A stretch of DNA of 64,000 bases. It comes from Meghimatium bilineatum (lineage: Eukaryota > Mollusca > Gastropoda > Stylommatophora > Philomycidae). A program made the position numbers and the translations under genes. The stretch spans positions 15,591,073 through 15,655,072 of the forward strand of contig CM067317.1 of assembly GCA_034231615.1 (NCBI GenBank), written 5' to 3'. The notes below the pieces were generated by a model. That model made no database searches and was not told the origin of the DNA. It was given only the letters and a program-made list of their open reading frames with translations. Below, piece by piece: positions 23,143-33,540 of the stretch (positions within the stretch are counted from its first letter, which is position 1; every line of letters starts with the position of its first letter).

Positions 23143-25100
23143 ATCGACAATGTTTTGCGAGTATTAATTCCCCCCCCCCATATTTTCAGCAACTGTCAAG
23201 AATTATAGGACCCAACCTCCTGTTTTATTATATATAAAAATTTCCTCGCTCTAAAAATATTACCAAAAAATATACTAAAAACATCATTTTTTCAGATTGT
23301 TTAATATTTTATTCAAATACATATAATTTTGTTGATTTATACAAACGGTATTGTTGACGTCAACTTCCGTCAAACCACTTCCCCCTTCTCAACAACTGTC
23401 ATATTTTTTTCAGAACCATACCCTCCCCCCCCCCCCCAAATGTTGACGTAATGTATGAACTAATAATTGAACTTGTTGTAATTCCCTATGACAGTGGTTC
23501 TTAACCTGTGTTACTCTAAACAAAAATATGATGCTCCTAGATGTAACGGGACTTTCTTGCTGTATGTTGTACTATCTAGTTGTACTCTGGTTCCCCTGTT
23601 GTGCGTTTCCAGTCATTTTTACATCATACCATTCACTTTTTTTCTATTTCTTGTGCATCCTAGGACATCTTGTTTTGAAATCCTTCCAATCTATCCGCCT
23701 GTGTTTGCGACAGTGTAAGTAATTGTAAACCTAAAATATTAGTCCAACACAGATAATACCACTGCATGCATCATCTGAAAAAGGGTTCGTTGCGGCATCT
23801 CTGCAGATGCCATGATTTTGACTGCACTGACACCCTTCCTAGATTTCTGAATGACATTGTTCACATGGTTCGCGAAAAAAATAGTTTTCTATCAAAAGTG
23901 ATGCCTAGATATTCCATAGTCTACTCCCTAACAATGTTGATGCCTGTGCAGTTTGCTTTTGGTACTGTGTACCTTCTCTAATGAAGACAGTGAAGACAAG
24001 TCTTCTTGGATACTTCTTATAGTATCATGTGGCATTGTTGCTAATACATGTAAAAAGCTAATTAGTCTTTCTTTATGGTGTGTTTGGTAGAGTGAAGACA
24101 TCTAGTCCTTTCACACTTAACAGTCCACACTAACAACTTAAAGATAATAACAGAAATAAAAAGGTTGCTTTGTATCTATTCTATAAGCGTGCATATCTGC
24201 TTTCCTTAGCAACTAGTTGCCGTAATAAGTACAACCAAGTGTGAATAATGATACAAATTATATAGTATAGTACAAATTACATCAGATAGTAAGAGAAAGT
24301 AAGAAATGAAAGAATCAATCGAAATCAATACATTTCTCCCTAGCGGAATAGCTACACACAATCAAACATTTTTAGAACAGATTCTGTGTTTACTGAAGCA
24401 AAAACAATGTGTTTTTTGTTTGTTAGGATAGTGTGTTTTGTTCACAAGCTGCCAATCGACATCCATTAGCTAGAAACGTTTTACCTTTGATAATTCTGTT
24501 TAATAACTATCCACATCTGAGCTTCATCAAATGTATGTGAGAAATGAAGAAGATGCTTTGAGTTGTAAATAAATATCGCTTGTTTCAGTTGTAGAGAACT
24601 AGATATAAGCCTAAACATATGTTTTAATTATAAACAAATCGTATTGCCAACCACTGATCAGATATTTCTTATTTAGAAAAATATTAGGATCAACTGACTA
24701 TTGGCCAAAGTGTAAAGATGATGGCCCTAATATACATAGATACATACAAACACACAAAGTAACAAATGCTCACAGAATTTAGTAAGCGTTAAAATGGTAT
24801 TAAGCAAAGATCCAAAGCATTTTCATATTTGTTCTTCAAAGTACTGTCCAGAATGTTTGCTCGTGATCATTTCTTTCGATTTCGTTTAAAGGAATCTATT
24901 TTCACTTTACTTGAATAACTCTTTTAATTACATTCTTTGTGGCAAACTAAAGCGGTGGTGATTGCGACAAGACAATCGATAACATAACCAGTTACTCATA
25001 GACTATGAATCTAAGAGAAGAAGTAGGTGAAGATTTGCATGATGATTTTCGGCACATGGAAAAAATATAGAAGACGAAATGTTTATCCTGGTAGATAATA
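23143..25100. other. Non-coding DNA, no gene recognised
   Basis: Includes C tracts at about 23169 and 23426 and two short plus frames at 23488-23981 without family resemblance. The words TGTCAAGAATTA, ATTGTTGACGTCA and GTCAAACC at 23195-23375 recur at 28500-28740, suggesting an old dispersed repeat. Confidence 0.45.
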
Positions 25101-25103
25101 TCA

Positions 25104-25514
25104 GATTTAAAAACAATAGCAGATTTAAAAACAATAGCAGATTGAAAAACAATAGCAGATTGAAAAACAATAGCAGATTGAAAAACAATAGCAGATTGAA
25201 AAAACAATAGCAGATTGAAAAACAATAGCAGATTGAAAAAACAATAGCAGATTGAAAAACAATAGCAGATTGAAAAACAATAGCAGATTGAAAAACAATA
25301 GCAGATTGAAAAACAATAGCAGATTGAAAAACAATAGCAGATTTAAAAAACAATAGCAGATTGAAAAACAATAGCAGATTGAAAAACAATAGCAGATTGA
25401 AAAACAATAGCAGTTTTAAAAAACAATAGCAGATTGAAAAACAATAGCAGATTGAAAAACAATGGCAGATTGAAAAACAATAGCAGATTGAAAAACAATA
25501 GCAGATTGAAAAAC
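25104..25514. repeat. Minisatellite, 17-18-bp unit, about 23 copies
   Basis: The unit is AACAATAGCAGATTGAAA or one base shorter. Single-A length changes shift the frame from unit to unit. The minus-strand open frames (NLLLFF, QSAIVF) are alternate readings of it. Confidence 0.95.
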
Positions 25515-25632
25515 AATATACTCATAACTATTTCTGAAACATGACGGAAAATAAAATGGCAGTGTAATTAGGACAGGCATGGATACACCACTAAACGATA
25601 AAGAGAATGCTGAAAGAGATAATGTACATATT

Positions 25633-26066
25633 TGTCATGTGACGTATTCCTTCCAGAACGTTGGCTTCCCAATGAACTCTCTGAACCTCTCTCTGTCTTG
25701 GGCGATGTGGCTTGCATTTTCTAGCGATGTATTCATGTTATCTTTAATGTCGTCAGTCCATCGTCTTCTTGGTCTGCCCCTTCTCCTCTTCCCAGGTACT
25801 CTTCCCTCCATTATTTGTCTTTCTAAACAGTTATGTCTCTTTATATGACCAAACAGGCGTAGTTTTCTTTTTGTTATTGTATTTAGTAACCAACACTCTG
25901 GAATATTCAGTGTGTTTATAATATCTGAGTTTTTGATTTTATCCTTCCATGATATTCTAAATATCTTCCTGTAGCATTTCAGCTCGAAGGCGTTGATCCT
26001 CTCTGTCGCTGTTTTACTTAGAGTCCATGTTTCACAGCCGTATGTTGCAACCGGAAAAATAAAAGT
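25633..26066 (-). pseudogene. RTE family B, 5'-truncated 3' end
   Basis: On minus this runs from TTTTATTTTTCCGGTTGCAA (26066) to the terminal ACGTCACATGACA (25633). It corresponds to residues from the FIFPVATYGCETWTLSK block to the stop of the plus-strand copy at 57776-59157. The 5' truncation falls beside the 3' tail of RTE family A. Confidence 0.85.
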
Positions 26067-26072
26067 ACATAT

Positions 26073-27561
26073 GTTATGTTATGTTATGTTCCTCCAGGGC
26101 CATAGGCGGCGCATAGGGCAGAAACCATAGCTTTCCATTTCTGTCTTTGTGATGCCAGGTCTTTCAATTGTTGCGTGTTGTTTAGGTTCATTGACATGCC
26201 TTCTCTATTAATAGTTCTTCGTAGAGTTTCTCTAGGTCTCCCTCTTCTTCTTACTCCAGGTGGCACCCAATATAGTGATTGCTGGGGAATTCTTAGGCTG
26301 TTCATTCTGAGAACATGGCCGATGTAAGTCCAACGCCTTTGTCTAATGAAGGAAGATATATAGGTTTGTTTGCTTTCCTCTCTTATAGTAGTGTTAGATT
26401 TAAAGTCACTCCACTTAACGTTCAGAATGGTACGTAGGCATTTGTTTTCAAAGGAGTCGAGTCTTTTATCTGTGGCTTTTGTGGCTTTCCAACTTTCGCA
26501 CCCATATGATAGAATAGGGATGATGTTGGAGTTAAATAACTTGAGTTTTGTGGTGTTTCTTAGTGTGTTTGACGTCCATATGTTGCGTAGTTTATTGAAA
26601 GCACCCGCTGCAAGGGCAATACGGTGTAAAATTTCTTTTGATGAGTCTCCATCCAATGCTAGATTGGTGCCTAAATATGTAAAATTGTTGACTTTTAATA
26701 ATGGAACATTTTGAATTTCTATGTTGTCGTTGGATCTCGTAAAATCTAGTATATGAGTTTTTGATGTGTTGATTTTCAACCCTATCTGATTTGAGTAGTG
26801 TTGGAGATTGTCAAGCTTAGATTGAGCATCTGTGTGGTTTGCGCTCAAAAGGGCCAGGTCATCTGCGTAGTCAAGATCTTCGAGAACGGTATTATTAATC
26901 CATTTTATTCCTGTCAGCTCATTTTCAGTGCTCTTTCTCATGACCCAATCAATAGCGACGCAGAAAAGTAATGGGGACATGATGCATCCCTGTTTAACGC
27001 CTGTAACAACTTGGAACCATTCTGACTTCTCAGTGTTTGTTTGAACACAGCAATGTGAGTTGGTGTAGAATGCCTTTATAACATTGATTATTTTAGTAGG
27101 AAAACCGTATTGCTGTAGAATATTCCATAACGTAGGCCGATGAAGACTATCAAATGCTTTTTCAAAGTCAACAAAGTTGATTATGAGCGGGGATTGAAAT
27201 TCGAGTGATTCTTCAATGATGATGCGAAGAGAAAATATGTTGTCTGTGCAGGAGCGGGCTGATCTAAAGCCTGCTTGTTCTTCTCTGAGTAGTTTATCAA
27301 CAGCATTCTTTAATCTTTCCAATATGATGCTTAGGAAGACCTTGCCTATGACTGATAATAGGGTGATACCCCGCCAGTTGTTGCAGTCTGAGGGGTCGCC
27401 TTTCTTAGGGAGTTTGACGATGATACCGTCTTTCCATTGTTGAGGTGGATTTTCATTGCACCAGACATCATTCATAAGAGACAGCAAGTTTTGTAATGTG
27501 TTATCATCAGAAGCTTTAAGCATCTCACTTGTTATTTCGTCAAATCGACCATTAAGATTTC
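26073..27561 (-). mobile_element. RTE family A LINE, 5'-truncated, intact reverse-transcriptase frame
   Basis: Coding for 479 residues from an internal Met (27523 down to 26084); the frame is open a further 12 codons upstream (NLNGRFDEITSE). Visible order: PKKGD and NWRGITLLS finger motifs (about residues 40-57), EEQAGFRSARSCTDNIF, FVDFEKAFDSL (first catalytic Asp), GVKQGC-x-MSPLLF, DYADDLALLS (catalytic pair intact), the thumb, and a C-terminal RRWTYIGHVLRM...RRRGRPRETLRR...W block. The upstream endonuclease is missing, so it cannot move by itself. The stop codon TAA lies inside the terminal (AACAT)n tail, so there is effectively no 3' UTR. The whole insertion, with its 5' filler to 27708, is flanked by TAAAAGTACATAT at 26060-26072 and 27709-27721. 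Confidence 0.9.
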
Positions 27562-27584
27562 CGTAATGAAATCTTAATGGTCGA
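27545..27584. repeat. 17-bp inverted repeat at the RTE family A 5' junction
   Basis: TCGACCATTAAGATTTC (27545-27561), loop CGTAAT, then GAAATCTTAATGGTCGA (27568-27584), a perfect 17-bp hairpin. A third copy of the first arm follows at 27594-27609 within the 5' filler. Confidence 0.9.
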
Positions 27585-27708
27585 CCCGTAGATCGACCAT
27601 TAAGATTTCAGTCAATGTTGGAGTTTGTGTGCATGATTGCTTGATTGTAATCTGTATGTTCTATGTGCGCGTGTGTGTATATATAACAAGTGTGAACCCT
27701 TTATCTTG
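27585..27708 (-). mobile_element. 5' filler of the RTE family A insertion, copy of 29086-29213
   Basis: About 124 bp nearly identical to 29086-29213, where no RTE family A sequence is adjacent. It lies inside the target duplication of RTE family A (see the element entry), so it was probably added during that insertion. It shares an 18-base word, GAAATCTTAATGGTCGAT, with the truncated 5' end of the LINE. Confidence 0.7.
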
Positions 27709-27721
27709 TAAAAGTACATAT

Positions 27722-29085
27722 ACAGAAAGTAAAAGAAATTTGAACAACCAGGTGAGAAGGGAGAAAGTGCTTCTTCCATGGAAAGCTCAGAACTCACAAC
27801 CTATAACTGACTGGGACAATGAGAGTATACGTTCCTAATTAAATGGCTGATGAAATATCAAGCAGATTACTTACGTAATTGATCCTTATGAAGTGATGTC
27901 ACTTGCTAATTGAGAATAACCAATCATGAATTAAAACGATTGATTCCTCCTTTTCATTTGCAGACAGCACAATGTCTGCACAAAATTGGGAAATTTAATG
28001 GTGTAATAATTATGATAAACAATAATAAAGGTCATGGACTGAATGTTGCTGTCAGGTCGTATACAATGATGTACAGTCTTGCTTTGGCTTACATGTGAAG
28101 CATATAAAATATGGAGAACAGTAAGAAATGATGTAATTAGTAGAAATATATATTGTATAAAGGTATGTTGCGTGTGATCAATATGATCACAGAGTAACAC
28201 GTGTGATCACAGGGTAATCAATATAAGGTAATACTGCGTGAAACGTAACAACAAAATTGTTGTTCTTACAAATTGTTATTAAAAATATAATATGTTTTGT
28301 GTATTGTAATGTGTATGTTTTCTTGTTTGCATATCATAACCCCCTAGTTTCAGTGATAGTCCGTCATGTCTAAGTCGGACGTTCTAAAAACCTGTGTTTT
28401 ACGTAAGTTCATAGGGTAAAGGGGTTGTCTATAAATTAGTCCACAACTTATTGTCCCTTTTTAACCCCCCCCCCACCCCCACCCATCCCTCCCCCAAATC
28501 CCAACCTTGTCAACAACTGTCAAGAATTCAGAGAACCCCCTGCCACTTCCTAATTTTGTCAAAAAAACTTTTGTCAAAAAACTTCAACACTTTCTCCTAT
28601 TATAAATGGTAGCCGAAAAGTACAAAAATAAACTACTCGACTGTTTTCAGATTTTTAGAGAAAATATTTAGATTCACTCTTATAGAAGTCTAAAAAAAAA
28701 AAGCAGTATTGTTGACGTCAGATTTTGTCAAACCTTCACTTTCTCAGTAACTGTCACACTTTTTCAGAATCCCTACCTACTTGTTGAGGTATTTTATATA
28801 CAGACCCAAAATGTTCCAGTTCACCGCTGGTATATTGATTTCACAATAGATTTGTAACTCATTGTGGTTAGACTGATTAAGACCATAATTACCACTAGGA
28901 TCTAATGTCCCTTGTTCATGTGCTATCAACCATCGTTTAACCCTTGACAGTTTCACCTGTAATCTCTTGTGAAATGGTAGCCAACGCTTCAACAGCGCTG
29001 TGACCTTCATCATCAGTCACAAACTTCGGAAGTTACAATCATTATGCGGCGATCTGTTTCCGGGACACGGGTTCGCAATATGTCT
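27722..29085. other. Non-coding DNA, no gene recognised
   Basis: GTGATCAATATGATCACAG and a partial repeat occur at about 28170-28225. C tracts lie near 28465. A minus frame of 78 codons at 28777-29013 has no recognised family. Confidence 0.45.
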
Positions 29086-29214
29086 CCCGTAGATCGACCA
29101 TTAAGATTTCAGTCAATGTTGGAGTTTGTCTGCATGATTGCTTGATTGTAATCTGTATGTTCTATGTGCGCGTGTGTGTATATGTAACAAGAGTGAACCC
29201 TTTATCTTGTAAAG
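29086..29214. repeat. Second copy of the 27585-27708 repeat
   Basis: Begins CCCGTAGATCGACCATTAAG and ends TTTATCTTGTAAA; the two copies differ at only a few positions. Its continuation to lower coordinates differs from that at 27585. Confidence 0.9.
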
Positions 29215-29254
29215 GTTCTCCTGCTATGCCGTAATATATTTAGAAGTAACTATA

Positions 29255-29655
29255 CAAATTTGGACACTAAATAAACAATTAGAAGACAAAATTGATGCCT
29301 TTGAGATGTGGGTATATAGAAGAATAGGGAGAACATCATGGAAAGAGAAGAAAACAAATAAAGAGGTGCTAAAGACACTTAATATGAAGAAAGAACTACT
29401 AAGAGAAATAAAGATCAGGCAAATAAAATACTTTGGACACATTAAAAGACATGACACCTTATTGAAGACCTTACTTGAGGGTAAAGTCAAAGGGAAGCGA
29501 GCAAGAGGTAGGCAGAGACACAAGTGGGAGAGTAACATTACACGATGGACAGGTTACAGTCTAGCAGAGGGCACCACCAAGACAGGAGATGTTGGAGATA
29601 CGTTGCAGCCAACCTTCGTTGCGGAGACGGCACTTGATGATGATACAAATTTAGG
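29255..29655 (+). pseudogene. RTE family E C-terminal fragment with (TGA)n tail
   Basis: Frame 29306-29692 encodes MWVYRRIGRTSWKEKK, then IKYFGHIKRHDTLLKTLLEG and KGKRARGRQRHKW, the standard RTE C-terminal order. The 3' end is GCCAACCTTCGTTGCGGAGA followed by CGGCACTTGATGATGAT at 29608-29650; the TGA repeat is a typical RTE tail. The same terminus appears inverted at 4531-4575 and 54258-54302. The upstream reverse transcriptase is absent. Confidence 0.8.
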
Positions 29656-30130
29656 TTTTCATCGACTTACTGACAAAAAAGAGTCTACTTAATTTGATGT
29701 TCATCGACTTATCTGCAGATGGGGGTCTACTTAACTTGATGTTTCATTAGATCACCGACACAAAATGGTTTGCCTCAATTGATGTTTCATCGACTTATTA
29801 GCAGATGGGAGTCTGCCTCAATTGATGTTTTATCGACTTATTAGCAGATGGGAGTCTGCCTCAATTGATGTTTCATCGACTTATCAGCAGATGTGAATCT
29901 GTCTCGATTGATGTTTCATTGGCTTGCCGACAGAAGAAACCTGTCTAACTTGCTATTTTATCAGCTACGGACAAAATGGAACGTTTAACTTGATGTTTCA
30001 TATATTTATCAGCAGAAGTTATCAGCTTTACTTGCTGTTTCATTAGTTTACTGACAAAAAAGTTATTCTTAACTTGCTGTTTCATCGGCTTACCTGCAGG
30101 AGCATGCATGGTTTGCTGTTTTATTGGCTT
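29656..30130. repeat. Degenerate minisatellite, about 49-bp unit, 9 copies
   Basis: The unit reads roughly TTGATGTTTCATCGACTTAT, CAGCAGATGGGAGTCTGCC and TCAA. Three central copies are nearly identical; outer ones are eroded. It directly follows the RTE family E 3' tail. Confidence 0.85.
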
Positions 30131-30179
30131 GTCAGAGGAAAGGAGTTAAAGAACTGGAAAGTTGATGAAAACTGATTTT

Positions 30180-30926
30180 ACTACCTAATTGATGAATAAT
30201 AATAGTGGGGAACGTTTGCTAATCTTTTTTGCAGAGAATCGCCTAGCAGTAATGAAAATATTTTTCAAACATCACCCGAGAAGATTATACACCTGGACGT
30301 CACCGGACGGAAAGACCAGACACCAAATTGACTATATACTAATAGATCAAAGATGGAAAACAAACATTCTTCAATGTAAGATACTACTAGGTGCAGACTG
30401 CGACACTGTTCATGAGTTACTCATCGCAAAGTTCAAGTCAAAGATAAAAACAACAACAACAAATTCAATCATTTCCACATACGATATGACGTTGATACTG
30501 AAAGAATACAACATCAAAATTTAAAACAAATTTGAAACAGAGTTGTGAAACATGGACCCTAAGTAAAACAGCGGCAAAGAAGATCAACGCCTTCGAACTG
30601 AAAGGCTACAGAAGGATACTTAGAATGTCATGGAAGGATAAAATCAGAAACTCGGATATTATAAACACACTGAATATTCCAGAGTGATGGTAACAAAAAG
30701 AAAACTACACCTGTTTGGTCATATAAAGAGACACAACTGTTTAGAAATAATGGAGGGAAGAGTACCTGGGTAGAGGAGAAACGGCAGACCAAGAAGACGC
30801 TGGACTGACGACATTAAAGATAACAAATATATCGCTAGAAAATGCAAGCCACATCGCCCAAGACAGAGAGAGGTTCATAGAGTTCATTGGAAAGACAACG
30901 TTCTGGAAGGAATACGTCACATGACA
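30180..30926 (+). pseudogene. RTE family B with large internal deletion
   Basis: Frame 30189-30524 is the end of an APE-type endonuclease: SGERLLIFFAENRLAV, YTWTSPDGKTRHQIDYIL and GADCDTVHELLIAKF. The usual S-D-H before ELL reads T-V-H, losing the catalytic Asp. The sequence then jumps near 30535 to the C-terminal region (AAGTAAAACAGCGGCAAAGA onward), collinear with 58745-59157 and ending ACGTCACATGACA. The entire reverse-transcriptase palm is missing. Confidence 0.8.
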
Positions 30927-31241
30927 AATTGATGAATTGTTCATCACTTTTTTGTAAACGTTCTTTTTCAAACTTCCTATTATCTCCCTTGTAGAAGGAT
31001 AATGGACATACTATATTTCTTGAAGGATTTAGTTCAGAGAACCAAGGTGCGTTGCGTCGTAGCTTGTTTCTGCCAATGACTCGATACATCCGACTTCAGT
31101 AGTGGTATGTACATGCGTGCATTATTTTACCATTACCGGTAATATGTACTAACTGCGCAAAACTGAAATCTAACAGATCAATCCAGGAATAGGGTAAATA
31201 CGTTTTACTAATAACTACAGACACATATAATAACACACACA

Positions 31242-32692
31242 AATCGACGTTTCAGCCAAAGGACCTTTATTGTATTTTATTATTATTTTTTTTTTGCGTT
31301 CGCTCCATTGTAACCAGCACGGATATCCGTGCGATTTCCGCCGGGAGCGTGATTACGTTGTGCCACCGTTATGCGCCTTGTAAGCCTAGCACATCCGATT
31401 TCGGCATGCCTCGACAATTCGGTTGGGCTACCCTAGCCTGTGACAGCCTCCATATCGGTCTCCAGGCACACGTGTATGTGGTGACTCTTCGCCCAGACGA
31501 TTTTTGCTCTCGTCTGTCTCGCACGAGGTGTTCCACTGTCTATGAACTTGCCTCGTGGAATTGGACGTACTGTGCCTGTGTCCATCGGGTACTGAACCGT
31601 TTCTCATCCGTGAGCCTGGTTCCTTAAGGGGAAGAACTCAACAGAAGAGTTGGACCCTGGCTCTTTTGCCCTCTTAGCCGAGGTGTCATTCACCGACATC
31701 GTGTACCCCTTGTCCAAGTTTGAGTCTCACACCACGCGTTTGAGAGCAAGGCTTTCTCGAGCTGAGCGACTTTGTCCCAATAGCGCCTGAGCCCATCAGG
31801 TACTGAACCCTTTCTCTCTGCAAGTGTATTTCCGGTATAGGAAAACTTGACAGTAGAGTTGGGTCAGGACTGTCATCGTTGTCCCTTTCTTGCCTAAGCC
31901 CATCTGGTACAGAACCCTTTCTCTTCGCGAGCATATTTCCGGTTTAGGAAGGCTCGACATTAGAGTTGGGTTAGGTCTTATTGCTTTTCCGAACGCCAAT
32001 GATTGGTTCTGGGTCTCTGTCTGTAGGGAGCACAGGTAACTACAAGCTCGTCTCGAGCTGACGGAGCTTGTAGTTCCGCTTTCCTAGGAACTTTTCACTT
32101 TCTATTTGCAGTTCGCGCTGCCCTCTAGCGCTGTTCTGCCCTGTCATTGTTTCATTGTACTCAGTATGAAATATATTTGTCTCTCGCCATGCATCTACCT
32201 TTATGTGAATTTTACATTGGCCGCCCTTCCAATGTAGGGACTGGACTGACTAGCTTCACTGTATGTCGACAGTGCCGCTATATGTGGTGATGCTGGTGGT
32301 GTCGGAGATATTGTCTGTCTCTTATGCAGTCAAATCTCTTTCCATCTCTTACCTCCACATTCTCAGCTCGAGCTGCTGTATTTCTGTTTCCAGGGTGCAC
32401 CACGAGGAGGTACATTTGGGATCTTGGTTATCTGCTAACCCTGGGTCCACCTAGAGCAATGCGTTCCCTTTGCACCCCAAAGACCTTCATCAAGACAAAC
32501 ATTGAAACAAAATTAAAACATACAACAGAAAACGAGCAGTAAGGATATTGATGTTCACATTGGCATATATGTAAATATAGATTGATCGGAAAGGGAGAAG
32601 CAACACCGGACAAAGAATATACAAAAATGACTACATACATATGGCACGAAACACGCAGAAACTATAGAACTACTAGAACAAAGAAGAAGAAC
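31242..32692 (-). ncRNA. PLE 3' region with hammerhead-like motif, interrupted by element copy D
   Basis: On minus the right piece (complement of 32479-32500) reads TTGATGAAGGTCTTT. The left piece (complement of 31242-31270) continues AAAGGTCCTTTGGCTGAAAC followed by GTCGATT. Removing the insert and one target copy gives TTGATGA, GGTCC, TTT, GGC, TGAAAC and GTC, close to the hammerhead core order and better preserved than the copies at 3264 and 38071. It lies downstream, on the same strand, of the GIY-YIG fragment at 32693-33540. Confidence 0.55.
31271..32478 (-). mobile_element. A-tailed non-autonomous composite retroelement, copy D
   Basis: On minus it starts GGGGTGCAAAGGGAACGC at 32478, the same 5' end as copy E. 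It carries two to three roughly 106-bp internal units and ends in an A-rich tail seen as T runs at 31277-31295. Imperfect target repeats AAAGGACCTTTAT (31258-31270) and AAAGACCTTCAT (32479-32490) flank it. Both lie in a PLE hammerhead-like motif, which explains how they should read before insertion. Confidence 0.8.
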
Positions 32693-33540
32693 TTAATCGT
32701 CAAAGAAGAACAACTTAATGTCCGTAAAGTGAATGTCCTGGACGCCCCGATGGCCCGTTCCATTTAAGTGGGCGTCTACATAATAACCCGAATCTTTTCT
32801 ATGATATACAGATGCTCACAGAATTGGTCTGCGAGCCTCATTCCAGTTTCACTATATATGCCATGGCGCAAAGCTTGCATATGATGGCATAGATGACGCT
32901 GCGGGACACAAATGTGAAGCTCTCCTTAATGGTGAAGATGACTTTAGGGAGTTTGACAGACCGGGTCTGGGTGACATAGGCACAGGTCTATCATTTGCTG
33001 CGTTTGCAACTGATGGTGGCGAAATTATTAGAAACGTCAGGTTGGAGGTGACTCCGGACCAGTAGATCCCTTAGTTTCTTATCACATCTGTAAAAAACAA
33101 CGGGGAGGGGTCACAGAACACTTCCCGCGTCTCGGGATCAGACTGGAGAAGAGGAAGATGACGAAGCAGGACTTGACGAACGACATCGCTATAGGGGTAA
33201 AAGGTGTTAACAAACTTAACCCTGTCGGAAGAGGAGGACTTCCGAGTATTGGAGAGGATTCCTGATGGGAGAGACTGCACACTCGAACAGGACAGACCTG
33301 AGGACTCTCTCGGGGTATGGGCAACAGTGGAAGAAATCTGTTATCTTATAGGCTTTCTCGAGGAAGTCGTCCGCGCAACTACACAAGCGCCGGAGACGAA
33401 GAAGTTGGGAGAATGGAAGGGAATCCTGACAGCTAGCACATCGGTACACTACAAACCGACTGATGTCCATAGCTTTCTTCTGTACACCTCGTCCCTCTGC
33501 CCGTTACAAATTACACGACCATGTCCAAAAAATTAAAATT
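32693..33540 (-). pseudogene. Penelope-like element: post-RT region and GIY-YIG nuclease
   Basis: On minus: FVNTFYPYSDVVRQVLLRHL, LLQSDPETREVF and PLFF-x-x-x-x-x-x-LRDLLVRSHLQ (about 33270-33025). Then come a KVIFTIKESFTF / SVIYAIICKLC block (zinc-ligand-like C-x-x-C) and, after a shift, SETGMRLADQFCEHL (GIY-YIG helix with R and E-H-L). HFNGTGHRGVQDIHFTDIKL and FFFDD stop at about 32693. Frameshifts and stops make it inactive. The reverse-transcriptase palm is not recognisable. Confidence 0.8.

Noticed and set aside
25003-25525. Minus-strand leucine/phenylalanine-rich frames
   Set aside because: They are alternate frames of the 17-18-bp array. Single-base length changes shift the frame repeatedly.
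32812-33065. An apparent terminal exon on the plus strand: good acceptor (TATACAG), 83 codons with protein-like composition and a stop
   Set aside because: The minus strand of the same bases encodes the Penelope-like LRDLLVRSHLQ, C-x-x-C and GIY-YIG segments in the right order, so the plus-strand frame is an antisense shadow of the retroelement.
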